From an uncultured Eubacteriales bacterium (GTDB taxonomy: Bacteria > Bacillota > Clostridia > Oscillospirales > Oscillospiraceae), in contig CABRZL010000041.1 of the NCBI GenBank assembly GCA_902475435.1, forward strand, positions 1-16,257: a stretch of 16,257 nt of DNA, written 5' to 3'. Positions 1 to 7,254 of the stretch are shown one piece after another. The notes under the pieces are model-generated. The model ran no database searches. It was not told where the DNA came from and saw only the letters and a program-made list of their open reading frames with translations. The position numbers and the translations under genes were made by a program. Position 1 is the stretch's first letter; every line of letters begins with the position of its first letter.

Positions 1-647
1 TTGGAGCGCCTCCTGGATATGTTGGATATGAAGAGGGCGGTCAGCTGACGGAAGCGGTGCGCAGGAGACCATACTCAGTGGTACTGTTCGATGAAGTAGA
101 GAAGGCGCATCCTGATGTGTTTAATATTTTACTTCAGGTGTTGGATGACGGTCGGATTACAGATTCTCAGGGACGGACGGTGGACTTCAAAAATACAATA
201 ATTATATTAACGTCTAATCTAGGATCTCAATATCTGCTGGATGGAATTGGACCAGATGGGTCCATCAAAGAAGAAGCAAAGGCAGAAGTCAATGCACTTT
301 TGAAAAAGAGCTTCCGTCCGGAGTTTCTCAACCGTCTGGATGAAATTGTATTCTATAAGCCGTTGACGCGAGAAAATATTACTGGTATTATTGATCTTCA
401 GCTTGCAGATCTCAACCGTAGGCTGGCTGATCAACAGCTTAGCTGCGAGATTACACCAGAAGCTAAGAGTTATATTATTGACGCATCGTATGATCCTTTA
501 TATGGTGCTCGCCCGTTGCGCCGGTTTGTGCAGCATACAGTGGAAACTCTGATTGCAAAGAAAATCCTGGTGGGAGATGTAGTGCCGGGTAGCGTGATGA
601 AGGTAGATGTCAGCGGTAATGAACTGGCGGTTACGGTACAATCATAA
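1..647 (+). CDS. clpB: ClpB disaggregase, C-terminal part (5' end outside window)
   Basis: This is the end of the second AAA+ module and the C-terminal domain of the Hsp100 chaperone ClpB. ClpB extracts polypeptides from aggregates together with DnaK/DnaJ/GrpE in the cytosol. The reading frame is open from base 3, with bases 1-2 ending an upstream codon, so the gene enters from the left. In order I see the pore-loop segment GYVGYEEGG, Walker B (VVLFDEVEKAHPDVFN), sensor 1 (TSNLGS), the arginine-finger segment FRPEFLNRLDE and sensor 2 (GARPLRRFV). There is no ClpP-docking IGF/IGL loop in the part seen, which favours ClpB over ClpA/ClpC. The frame ends at TAA 645-647 and is followed at once by a terminator. 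It is the chromosomal anchor of the window. Confidence 0.95.
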   Translation, partial: GAPPGYVGYEEGGQLTEAVRRRPYSVVLFDEVEKAHPDVFNILLQVLDDGRITDSQGRTVDFKNTIIILTSNLGSQYLLDGIGPDGSIKEEAKAEVNALLKKSFRPEFLNRLDEIVFYKPLTRENITGIIDLQLADLNRRLADQQLSCEITPEAKSYIIDASYDPLYGARPLRRFVQHTVETLIAKKILVGDVVPGSVMKVDVSGNELAVTVQS

Positions 648-654
648 AAAAGCG

Positions 655-690
655 CTGGGGAGATTTCAAATCTCCCCAGTTATTTTATCT
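655..690. terminator. Bidirectional intrinsic terminator between clpB and the convergent fkbM-type gene
   Basis: CTGGGGAGA and TCTCCCCAG form a stem of at least 9 bp (655-663 with 671-679) around a short loop. On the plus strand the stem is followed by a T-rich tail, TTATTTTATCT. On the minus strand it is followed by TTTTTT from the A-run at 646-652. It can therefore stop transcription from both convergent genes. Confidence 0.85.
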
Positions 691-704
691 CAATATCAAA
701 AAGA

Positions 705-1775
705 TCATGAGCTGGTTTGTGTTTTTTCATAAACACTGTATAATTGGATTTCCCAAGCGGGAAGACAGCGATTTCGACGCAGATACATTCGATAGCCGGG
801 ACAAAGCTGTTCGAGAAGCAGAGGCAGCGTAATAAAATCGTCTGTTTTGTGGTAAACACTGATACATAATTTTGGGTGGCAACGCCGAAGCGTTTCCTGC
901 ATGCCCAACAACGTCTCGGCTTCAGCGCCCTCTACGTCCATTTTTATATAGGTGAAATCTTGCCCGAAGGAATCCACTGATACGGCTTTTACTTTGTGCA
1001 GGTGCATGTATTTACCAGGAAGATCCGGTTTCTTTGCACAGTTTCGTCCGCCTTTTCCGGTAAACGTCAAGGTGTCGGATTGAGACCAACTGGCAAATGG
1101 ATAAAGGCGTACGTGGGAAAGTCCGGCAGTTGAGACAGCCAGCTTTGAAAAATTGTGTGGATCAGGTTCCATAGCGTCAATGGAAGCGTATTTCCCTTTC
1201 GTAAGCGATAAGAATTCTGCAATTGTGTCCCCGGTATATGCTCCCAAATCTAGGAATCGTTCCTGAGAACCGAGATGGAGGATCGACATATCTTCCTGGC
1301 GGGATGTATCTTCCTGCAAATATATATTAAGATTTCCGGTCAGTTTTGCTGTTAACATAGCGTCAAATACTTGTTTTGATTTTGTGTCCCCCAAAAGCTG
1401 CTTAGATGCAGAGATGAGTTCTCTGTTGGATGTTATATATTCAGGTGTGATTTCTTGTCCTCCCATCAAAGGGAGATCTGGAACCAGAACCTGATATTGG
1501 TGGGATAGCTTCTGAATTTGTGTCAAAACGGATTCCAGAGCTGTTCCAAAAGCCAACAAAATCACAGCATGTGCATAACGATCAAGGACATCGCACCGCC
1601 GCATGACAGAATAGCCGAAAAATGCTTTTTTGTGAACATGATTGTCGCTTGTGAAGATACCGTCAATGTGTATATGATATTTGTGACAAAGGACAAGCAG
1701 TTTTTCGGCCCCGTTGCCGGTACCATAAATCAGTATCGGTAGGGAAATTGATTTTAAGTAGTCCCAAAGGAATAT
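705..1775 (-). CDS. FkbM family methyltransferase with N-terminal Rossmann-like domain
   Basis: This encodes a SAM-dependent methyltransferase of the FkbM type. Such enzymes usually O-methylate sugars or other small hydroxylated acceptors and often lie in glycan clusters; the substrate here is unknown. The N-terminal third starts with a Rossmann-like ILIYGTGNGAEKLL, seen in FkbM proteins carrying an extra nucleotide-binding-like domain. SAM motif I is FLDLGAYTGDT, the acidic motif is IDAMEPDPHNF, and the FkbM motif IKMDVEGAEAETLLGM is near the C-terminus. The start is a problem. A good Shine-Dalgarno (AAGGTGG, 1780-1786) sits at normal distance from an in-frame ATA at 1773-1775, but there is no in-frame ATG, GTG or TTG before the conserved Rossmann motif. 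The only upstream ATG (1893-1895) lies inside the thiolase gene, before its terminator. I place the start provisionally at the ATA. A one-base assembly error in the A-run near 1755, giving a TTG start, is the alternative. Confidence 0.75.
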   Translation of the reverse strand: MFLWDYLKSISLPILIYGTGNGAEKLLVLCHKYHIHIDGIFTSDNHVHKKAFFGYSVMRRCDVLDRYAHAVILLAFGTALESVLTQIQKLSHQYQVLVPDLPLMGGQEITPEYITSNRELISASKQLLGDTKSKQVFDAMLTAKLTGNLNIYLQEDTSRQEDMSILHLGSQERFLDLGAYTGDTIAEFLSLTKGKYASIDAMEPDPHNFSKLAVSTAGLSHVRLYPFASWSQSDTLTFTGKGGRNCAKKPDLPGKYMHLHKVKAVSVDSFGQDFTYIKMDVEGAEAETLLGMQETLRRCHPKLCISVYHKTDDFITLPLLLEQLCPGYRMYLRRNRCLPAWEIQLYSVYEKTQTSS

Positions 1776-1796
1776 GATACCACCTTCTTTCCAGGC

Positions 1797-1826
1797 AGAA
1801 AAATGGGTGCTGCAAATGCAGCACCC
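1797..1826 (-). terminator. Intrinsic terminator of the thiolase gene
   Basis: GGGTGCTGC and GCAGCACCC pair (9-10 bp arms, 1805-1814 with 1817-1826) with a tiny loop. On the minus strand they are followed by ATTTTT. It lies 18 bases after the thiolase stop codon and just before the Shine-Dalgarno of the methyltransferase gene, so the two genes are probably separate or weakly coupled transcription units. Confidence 0.85.
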
Positions 1827-1843
1827 ATAATATGATGGAAGAA

Positions 1844-3067
1844 TTATTTGCAGAGTTCGTAAATGCCGCAAGCACCCATGCCGCCGCCAATGCACATGGT
1901 AACCATGCCGTATTTGCCAGCAGTCTCAGGATCCTGGAGATAATCCAGAACTTTGCAGGTCAGGAATGCACCGGTAGCACCCATAGGATGACCAAGAGCC
2001 ATAGCACCGCCGTAGGGATTGACCTTAGCAGCGTCCCACATCTCTTGGAAACCGTCAAGCATAGGATCATTCACTACATTCTTCACACAAGCCAGCGCCT
2101 GAGAAGCAAAAGCTTCGTTCAGCTCAATAACGTCCATGTCCTTGACGGACTTGAAGCCTGCATGTTTCAGAGCTTTGGGGATCGCATAGACAGGACCCAT
2201 ACCCATACGAGTAGCGTCGCAGCCAGCAACCTGGAATTCAATGAGCTTAGCGATAGGCTTAATGCCCAGCTCTTTGGCATAGTCCTCGTCCATCAAAATG
2301 ACATACGCAGCAGCGTCCGTGGTCTGAGAAGAAGTTGCAGCGGTAACTTTGCCGCCCTGCTCTTCAGGAACAAAGCAGGTCTTTAACTTAGCCATCTTCT
2401 CCATGGAGGTCTTCAGGGTGCCGTCCATTTCAGCCAGAATGCCGTCGTCATAAGTAACCATCGTTCCGTCGTCCTTTACGACAGGAATAATGGAGGGAGC
2501 CAGCTTGCCATTCTTACGGGCTTGTGCAGCACGGGTATGAGATGTCAGCGCCATCTCATCCATGACTTCACGGGTAAAGTTGTAGTCATTGGCCACATTC
2601 TCAGCAGTTTGGCCCATGGTCATATAGCCGCCGGGGTAATTTTTCAAAATCCACGGATTGCCGTAAGTTTGATAGTCGAAAGGACCAAAGCACTTGGTCA
2701 TACACTCAACACCGCCGCCAATACCGATTTTATATTCACCAGCAGTAATAGCGTTGGCAACAGTAGAAATAGCCTGTAGGCCAGAGGAGCAGAAACGGTT
2801 AATTGTCTGTGCAGGAACAGCATCGGGAAGCTCAGCACGATTGACAATCAAACGGCCAGCGTTCAAATTCAGCTCGTTGATAGCCATAGCACAGCCGGTG
2901 ATCACGTCGCCGATCTCTTCAGGGTGCGCCTCAATGTAGGGAACTTTGGCAATAACACCCTTAAGAGCCTGAGCAGCGTAATCAATGGGATGCATGTCAG
3001 CCAAGCCGCCTTTACGAGCGCGGCAACAAGGGGTTCTGCCATATGCAACAACAACAGGTGTAGGCAT
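1844..3067 (-). CDS. Thiolase (acetyl-CoA acyltransferase / acetyl-CoA C-acetyltransferase)
   Basis: This is a 407-residue thiolase, the usual length for the family. It catalyses reversible Claisen condensation or cleavage between acetyl-CoA and 3-oxoacyl-CoA. The nucleophile is Cys93 in RFCSSGLQA. The NEAFASQA motif, His360 in GHPMGATGA and Cys392 in CIGGGMGACG complete the active site. The ATG at 3065-3067 follows AGGAGG with 7 bases between, which fixes the start. In anaerobic Clostridia such enzymes serve the acetyl-CoA to butyrate route or fatty-acid degradation. No crotonase, dehydrogenase or acyl-CoA dehydrogenase gene lies alongside, so the direction cannot be told from context. The gene is monocistronic here, with its own promoter and terminator. 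The sequence alone does not decide between a FadA-type long-chain enzyme and a ThlA-type acetoacetyl enzyme. Confidence 0.92.
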   Translation of the reverse strand: MPTPVVVAYGRTPCCRARKGGLADMHPIDYAAQALKGVIAKVPYIEAHPEEIGDVITGCAMAINELNLNAGRLIVNRAELPDAVPAQTINRFCSSGLQAISTVANAITAGEYKIGIGGGVECMTKCFGPFDYQTYGNPWILKNYPGGYMTMGQTAENVANDYNFTREVMDEMALTSHTRAAQARKNGKLAPSIIPVVKDDGTMVTYDDGILAEMDGTLKTSMEKMAKLKTCFVPEEQGGKVTAATSSQTTDAAAYVILMDEDYAKELGIKPIAKLIEFQVAGCDATRMGMGPVYAIPKALKHAGFKSVKDMDVIELNEAFASQALACVKNVVNDPMLDGFQEMWDAAKVNPYGGAMALGHPMGATGAFLTCKVLDYLQDPETAGKYGMVTMCIGGGMGACGIYELCK

Positions 3068-3091
3068 GGGGATTTCCTCCTAAAAAATATT

Positions 3092-3191
3092 TATTCCCGT
3101 AGGAATATTGTGCAGTAAAGTATGGCATCATTCCATACCCTATTATTATAGCATACATTTTACAAAATTCCACTACTAATTTCAAAGTAGT
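3092..3191 (-). promoter_or_regulatory. Thiolase promoter and 5' leader with three inverted repeats
   Basis: A perfect minus-strand TATAAT lies at 3145-3150 with only a weak TGGAAT-like -35 about 16 bp upstream, so an activator may help. Three inverted repeats surround it: ACTACT/AGTAGT (3172-3177, 3186-3191) just upstream of the -35 position, GTATGG/CCATAC (3120-3125, 3133-3138) at the expected transcription start, and TATTCC/GGAATA (3092-3097, 3102-3107) in the leader. They could be operators or leader hairpins. The -10 is clear; the operator role is inference. Confidence 0.5.
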
Positions 3192-3267
3192 TCACTAAAA
3201 ATCTTTGATTTATTCTCCCAAAAGTTCGTATAAATTAGAAAAAATAAATAAAACTTCAAATCGGGGG

Positions 3268-3296
3268 TTGCATTTTTAAGTGAGGTGGATTATAAT
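3268..3296 (+). promoter_or_regulatory. Consensus sigma-A promoter of tRNA-Leu
   Basis: TTGCAT (3268-3273) and TATAAT (3291-3296) are separated by exactly 17 bp on the plus strand. The nearest downstream gene is the tRNA beginning 64 bases later. Confidence 0.85.
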
Positions 3297-3360
3297 ACTA
3301 AACATACTTTACAAAATCTTTTTAGGTCTTGAAATAGACATTGGAAGTAAAGCAAAATAT

Positions 3361-3447
3361 GCCGGTGTGTCGGAATTGGCAGACGAGACGGACTCAAAAT
3401 CCGTTGTCAGCGATGGCGTGTGGGTTCGAGTCCCACCACCGGCACCA
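3361..3447 (+). tRNA. tRNA-Leu (anticodon CAA), CCA encoded
   Basis: The acceptor stem is GCCGGTG (3361-3367) with CACCGGC (3437-3443), discriminator A at 3444 and CCA encoded at 3445-3447. The anticodon loop is CTCAAAA inside the stem ACGGA/TCCGT, giving anticodon CAA, which reads leucine codon UUG. The long variable arm typical of class II leucine tRNAs and the T-loop GTTCGAGTC are present. The 87-nt length fits tRNA-Leu. It is intact and transcribed away from the thiolase gene. Confidence 0.97.
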
Positions 3448-3448
3448 T

Positions 3449-3499
3449 GACGAGTGTTCTTATAGCATTTGAAAGGCTGTAAGAACACTCGTCTTTTTT
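3449..3499 (+). terminator. Strong intrinsic terminator of tRNA-Leu
   Basis: A perfect 14-bp stem (3449-3462 with 3480-3493; arms begin GACGAGTG and end CACTCGTC) encloses a 17-base loop and is followed by TTTTTTG. The terminator is complete, so the mobile DNA to the right begins after it. Confidence 0.93.
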
Positions 3500-3504
3500 G
3501 TTTT

Positions 3505-4798
3505 TCAAATAGCGATGTTGGATGGGGCGTAATTGACGACTACGCCCTTTCTTGTGTTTACGGATACCTCCGGTGCTGGCAGCGGCAGCATCGGAGGTAT
3601 CTCAATGGCGCCTACGCAGTTATAGTGGATGGTGAGCCTTTGCTCCCATACTCCATCGATTTTCTCCGCCTGGTATACCTCAATCTTCTCAATCAGCTCG
3701 TTCAGCATCCGGGGCGTCAGCTTGCGGGCGCGGGTATACTTGCGGACCAGCGAGATGAACATATCTGTAGTCATGGACTGGTTGCTCTGCTTGTCGATCT
3801 CGGCGCGGAGATTTTTGATCTTCTCCGCAAGTTCCTTTTGCTCCTCTTCATACCGCCGCGACATACGGGCAAAGCGGTCATCAGAGAGCTTGCCGGAAAC
3901 ATTGTCCTCATAGATCCGTTCAAACAGGCCGTCCAGCTCCTCATCGCGGGCTTGGAGGGCTTTCAGCTCCTTCTCCTTCAGCTTGCGGTCCGTTGTCTCT
4001 GCCTGCTGGGAGTGACCGATCACGGCCTTCACGAACTCATCCTCAAACTGACTGGCGAACTTGGTCAGCCGCCGGATCTCGCCCAGCACCACCTGCTCCA
4101 GGAAGTCCACGCGGACATAATGGGTGGAAGTACAAGTCCCACGGTTGCCCTTGTAGTTGGAGCAGTTAAAATACTTGATGTCGGGGTTGCCCTGATTAAA
4201 ATGGAAGTGCAGGTTGTGTCCACAGTCAGCACATACCAGAAGGCCGGAGAACATATTGCGTTCCCCCTCATGGGTGCGGCGTTTGCGGATCTTGCCACGC
4301 TTCTGCTGCACCTGCTCAAAGACCGCCCGCTCAATGATCGGCTCGTGGACGTCCTTAAATACCACCCAGTTCTCCCGGTCATTCTCCAGCCGCTTTTTAT
4401 TCTTGTACGACTTGGAGTAGGTCTTAAAGTTCAGAATGTCGCCGCAATACTCCTGCAAGGACAGTATTTTGGTGATGGTGGAACTGTTCCACTTCGTCGC
4501 GGGCTGTTCTTTCCCTTTGCCGGGCCGCTTGATGCCCTTTTTGAGCCAGTAGGCGCGGGGCGTCAGGATACCGTCCTGTTCAAGACGTGCCGCGATCTGC
4601 TCCGTCCCATAGCCCTCCAGAGTCATGCTGTAAATCCGGCGCACCACCTGGGCCGCTTCCTCGTCCACAATCCAGTGTTTGGGGTTGTCCAGGTCCTTGA
4701 TGTAGCCGTAAGGTGGCTGGCCCATGGGCTCCCCCAGCGTTCCCCTTGATCTTATTGCTGATCCGGCGCTTCTTGCTGATGTCACGGGCGTACCATTC
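3505..4798 (-). pseudogene. E1 large serine recombinase, 3' part (DNA-binding domains), separated from its catalytic domain
   Basis: This is the C-terminal ~430 residues of a large serine recombinase. It has the recombinase domain (PPYGYIKDLDNPKHW onward), a zinc ribbon (CADCG, then NCSNYKGNRGTC), a coiled-coil stretch and a C-terminal tail ending in VNYAPSNIAI. The N-terminal catalytic domain is missing here and lies 5.8 kb away at 10569-10985, with element E2 between. From 4798 the frame reads Glu-Trp-Tyr-Ala-Arg-Asp, the segment that normally follows the catalytic domain. A second lesion is a one-base excess in the run of five C (plus strand) at 4731-4735, which shifts the frame between KIKGNAG and EPMGQPPYGY. 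The open frame with the C-terminal domains runs leftward through E2 DNA to a GTG at 4831-4833 that overlaps the stop of E2's recombinase. A catalysis-free fragment of up to 442 residues could thus be made by coupling. It cannot recombine DNA alone. Confidence 0.9.
3563..3601. repeat. Long hairpin inside the 3' end of the E1 recombinase gene
   Basis: GATACCTCCG (from 3563) pairs with CGGAGGTATC (to 3601). Extending inward gives 16-bp arms, 3563-3578 and 3586-3601, with one mismatch and a 7-base loop. It lies in the codons for the IPPMLPLPAPE segment. A second inverted repeat, GGGCGTA/TACGCCC (3525-3531, 3541-3547), is nearer the stop. They may be structural or recombinase-contact sites at the element end; their function is unknown. 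Confidence 0.6.
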
Positions 4799-4809
4799 GT
4801 TAGTTCACT

Positions 4810-4825
4810 TCGCATAAAGCATGAC
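4810..4825 (-). repeat. E2 left terminal inverted repeat
   Basis: Read outward on the minus strand this is GTCATGCTTTATGCGA. It matches the right-end repeat at 10546-10561 in 14 of 16 positions; the two differences are single bases at equivalent places. It lies between the stop codon of the E2 recombinase and the junction at 4798, with 11 bases between the repeat and the GA core. Confidence 0.8.
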
Positions 4826-4829
4826 AAGC

Positions 4830-6446
4830 TCACAGGTCAATATGCCCGATGAAATTGTAGTAGATATTGAAGTCCCGTTCTTCGTGGCCGTCTACCATGC
4901 GCTTTTCGCCGACCTCGATTTTCTGGATGAGCCGCACCAGCGTAGGACGGTCAAGCTCTTCCAGATTGTAATAATCCTTCACCATGTCCAGCCATGCGTC
5001 CACGGACTGCTCATTCTCCCGGCTGACGGCAAGCTGCTCCGTCAGCTCCCGTCTGCGCTCCTGCTTTGCCTTGCGCTCGGCCTCGTAGCCGTTGAGAAGC
5101 TGGACACAGAGGTTTTCCGGGATTTTCCCCAGCACCTTGTCCTCGTAGGCGGACTGCACCAACCGGTCAAGCTCCGGCAACCGCCGGTCGATGGCGTTCA
5201 ATTCTGCTTGTAGCGTTTTAGCCCTCTCACGGCCAGCAGACTCCTTCTGTGCCAGAAGCTTCTCCCGGATCTCGTTCCGGCCAAACTGCGCCCACATCGA
5301 CTTGCTGCGGATGTCCAACAGCACCACATGAGCCAGCGCTTTCTGGTTGATGTAGTGGGAAGAACAGGCGTTTTTGCCACCCGAAGCGTACCGGTTGCAG
5401 ACATACGCCTTGTACTCCGGCTCCTTGCCGCTGGGTTTCTTCCGGTAATCCCGCATATACCGCATGGAGGCCCCGCAGTCCATGCACCGCAGCAGACCGG
5501 CGAACAGAGAAACGCTGCCGCTTTTACCGCTGCGCCCTCTGGACGGATGGTTGTCCATCCGCTGCACCGCGTCCCACACATCCTGCGAGATCAGCGGCTC
5601 ATGGGTGTTTTCCACCCGAATCCACTCGCTCTCCGGTTTGCTGACCTGCTTGTGGTTCTTGTAGGAGACGGTGCCCGTCTTGTTCTGTACCATGTGGCCG
5701 AGATACACCTCGTTGCGGAGGATGGTTTTCACTGTCACATCGTTCCAGCACTCTGTCTCACCCCTTCGGTTCTCCCGCCCCTCGGCCATGTAGTAGAAGC
5801 TTCTGGGCGAGGGGACTTTTTCGGCGTTCAGTTGCAGGGCGATCTTGCGGAAGCCGTACCCCTGCAACCGCAAATCGAAGATGCGCCGCACCACCGGGGC
5901 CGTCACCGGGTCGATCTCCAAAATGTGCTTGTCCGCCGCGCTTTTCCGGTAGCCGAGGGGCGCATAGCAGCCCACATATTTCCCGGCCTTGAAGGTGGAC
6001 AGCTTCACCGCCTTAATTTTGTTGCTGGTGTCCCGCGCGTAGAGGTCGTTCATGACATTTTTCAGAATAACCAGCATTTCATTGTTCTTGCGGATGGTGT
6101 CCACCCCGTCGTTGAGGGCAATAAAACGGCATCCGAGGGATGGAAAAATGAAGTCGGTATATTTGCCCGCTTCGATGTAATCACGGCCGAGCCTGCTGAG
6201 GTCTTTGGTCAGGATCAAATTGATTTTCCGGTCGGTCGCGTCCTGCACCAGCCGGTTAAACCCGGGGCGGTCGAAGGTCGTCCCTGAGACTCCATCGTCA
6301 CAGTAGTAATCGTAGAGCGTCCATCCCTGTTCCCGCACATACCGGGCGAGCATTTCTTTCTGATTTTCGATTGACACAGACTCACCGGCGCGCTCATCGT
6401 CCCGGCTCAGTCTGGCATAGATTCCAACACTGTACTGTTCCTGCAT
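4830..6446 (-). CDS. tnpX: E2 large serine recombinase (TnpX-like), intact
   Basis: This 538-residue protein is the likely integrase and excisionase of E2. The resolvase-type catalytic domain (about 1-150) has the nucleophile Ser14 in YARLSRDD, followed by GVSGTTFDRPGF and LTKDLSRLGRDYIEAG. A recombinase domain (about 160-290) begins at the YAPLGYRK segment. The zinc ribbon has CMDCG near 320 and C-N-R-Y then ACSS downstream. Next come a coiled-coil-like region rich in Glu, Lys and Arg and a C-terminal DUF4368-like tail ending YYNFIGHIDL. The ATG at 6444-6446 follows AAAGGAA; a GGGAGG lies slightly further up. The gene stops about 30 bp inside the left end of E2. All key residues look intact, so this is the probable active recombinase, in contrast to the broken E1 copy. 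Confidence 0.93.
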   Translation of the reverse strand: MQEQYSVGIYARLSRDDERAGESVSIENQKEMLARYVREQGWTLYDYYCDDGVSGTTFDRPGFNRLVQDATDRKINLILTKDLSRLGRDYIEAGKYTDFIFPSLGCRFIALNDGVDTIRKNNEMLVILKNVMNDLYARDTSNKIKAVKLSTFKAGKYVGCYAPLGYRKSAADKHILEIDPVTAPVVRRIFDLRLQGYGFRKIALQLNAEKVPSPRSFYYMAEGRENRRGETECWNDVTVKTILRNEVYLGHMVQNKTGTVSYKNHKQVSKPESEWIRVENTHEPLISQDVWDAVQRMDNHPSRGRSGKSGSVSLFAGLLRCMDCGASMRYMRDYRKKPSGKEPEYKAYVCNRYASGGKNACSSHYINQKALAHVVLLDIRSKSMWAQFGRNEIREKLLAQKESAGRERAKTLQAELNAIDRRLPELDRLVQSAYEDKVLGKIPENLCVQLLNGYEAERKAKQERRRELTEQLAVSRENEQSVDAWLDMVKDYYNLEELDRPTLVRLIQKIEVGEKRMVDGHEERDFNIYYNFIGHIDL

Positions 6447-6482
6447 TTCCTTTCTTTAACCTCCCGAAATGCAGTGCGTATC

Positions 6483-6532
6483 ACAATCAGAAATCCTGAT
6501 TGTATTATACCACTGCGGCGCTGCTGATTCCA
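6483..6532 (-). promoter_or_regulatory. Promoter of E2 tnpX with a palindrome at the transcription start
   Basis: The minus strand carries an extended -10, TGGTATAAT, with TATAAT at 6504-6509 and a weak TGGAAT -35 at 6527-6532 (17-bp spacer). Immediately downstream, covering the expected start site, is a perfect inverted repeat, ACAATCAG-N5-CTGATTGT (6483-6490 and 6496-6503). This position suits a repressor site, perhaps for autoregulation of recombinase expression. The promoter is well supported; the operator role is inference. Confidence 0.65.
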
Positions 6533-6551
6533 CTGGGCAAAGTGCCGGGAT

Positions 6552-6743
6552 TCACTGCGCCCGTTCTATCGCTTCAATCGTGAGAGCGTCCAGCAGGTCG
6601 CACATCTCCAGATCCCCTACAAAAAAGCTCTGGACATGGTAGATGGTTCCATCCTCCGTGAGCATATCCGCATGGTCTGGAACCGGCAATCTTTTAGGGC
6701 AGGGCGGTAAGACTTCCATGTTCTTTTTCTTCTGATTTTTCAT
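6552..6743 (-). CDS. TnpW-like small transposon protein of E2
   Basis: This is a 63-residue protein just upstream of the E2 recombinase gene and on the same strand. It has a basic, low-complexity N-terminus (MKNQKKKN) and a C-terminal half with TIYHVQSFFVGD followed by a helical LLDALTIEAIERA. The E1 counterpart at 11085-11270 has the matching arrangement (TYHIDDRLFIVQSVF, then LLRLMQSE) in the same place relative to its recombinase. That fits the TnpW family of Tn4451-like transposons, whose function is not well established. GGAGG lies 10 bases before the ATG at 6741-6743; an in-frame TTG two codons earlier is a possible alternative start. Confidence 0.7.
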   Translation of the reverse strand: MKNQKKKNMEVLPPCPKRLPVPDHADMLTEDGTIYHVQSFFVGDLEMCDLLDALTIEAIERAQ

Positions 6744-7208
6744 CTTCAAAATTCCTCCGTTTCCGGCGTGTGTGGCACAGAAGCCCGCCGCAGTCAAGGA
6801 ACCGGCTTCGCCTCGCTGCGCGTCCTTGACAGCGGCGTTCTGCCGTGCCGGTGGGGTATCAAGGCGGCAAGGCCGCCCTTTACCAAAAGACTTTGACTGG
6901 TTGCGATTCTGGTTACATGACACGCTCCTTCCCGCTGGCGGGAGAGCGGACGGAGGAAATGAAAAGAGCCGCATGACGGTAAAAAATCTTCCCATACCGA
7001 TACCACAGAAACCCCAACAGGATTTCTGCGTTCATGCGGCATTAGGAAGACTTCGCTTCGTCAGCGGCTCCACAGCACAGCTACTATGTTTGATTGGTTT
7101 CAGTATATCAGGAACAGGCGTTCGAGTCAAGGTTCCGAGCGAAAAAAGTGTTCGTGTCCGCGGAAAATTTACATGGGCACGGGCTTGGGACTGGGATTTA
7201 AGAGAACA
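6744..7208. other. Gene-less stretch of E2 upstream of the tnpW-like gene
   Basis: I see no convincing gene here: the open frames have cysteine- and arginine-rich composition, lack ribosome binding sites and resemble no family I know. There are several inverted repeats: GTCAAGGA/TCCTTGAC (6793-6800, 6823-6830), a GGCGGC/GCCGCC hairpin near 6865, and a CAGAAA/TTTCTG hairpin near 7010-7028. The stretch may be a long leader of the tnpW-tnpX transcript or the remnant left after loss of other element genes. Confidence 0.5.
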
Positions 7209-7254
7209 GCAAGCACAGCAAGTGTATGTACACTTGCAGAAAAACGGTGCTTGC
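7209..7254. repeat. Nested palindrome (candidate cis-acting site of E2)
   Basis: A perfect inner palindrome, GCAAGTGTA-TG-TACACTTGC (7218-7237), sits inside outer arms GCAAGCAC (7209-7216) and GTGCTTGC (7247-7254). A third GCAAGCAC copy lies at 7279-7286 in direct orientation. Such nested arms occur at transfer origins, replication origins and cooperative protein-binding sites. No relaxase is encoded in E2, so use as a transfer origin would need one supplied by another element. The function is unassigned. Confidence 0.7.

Noticed and set aside
3361..3447. tRNA-Leu as the attachment site of a tyrosine-integrase element
   Set aside because: No tyrosine integrase is present. The tRNA and its terminator are intact and the neighbouring recombinases are serine enzymes with a GA-type core.
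3469..4749. Long plus-strand open frame of 426 codons opposite the E1 recombinase
   Set aside because: The minus strand carries clear recombinase domains with a zinc ribbon. The plus-strand frame is a leucine-rich antisense shadow, as is the one at 5328-6287.
3505..4833. A full 442-residue independent recombinase gene
   Set aside because: The first ~30 residues are E2 DNA plus out-of-frame sequence, and the catalytic serine domain is absent. It is the displaced 3' half of the gene whose 5' half is at 10569-10985.
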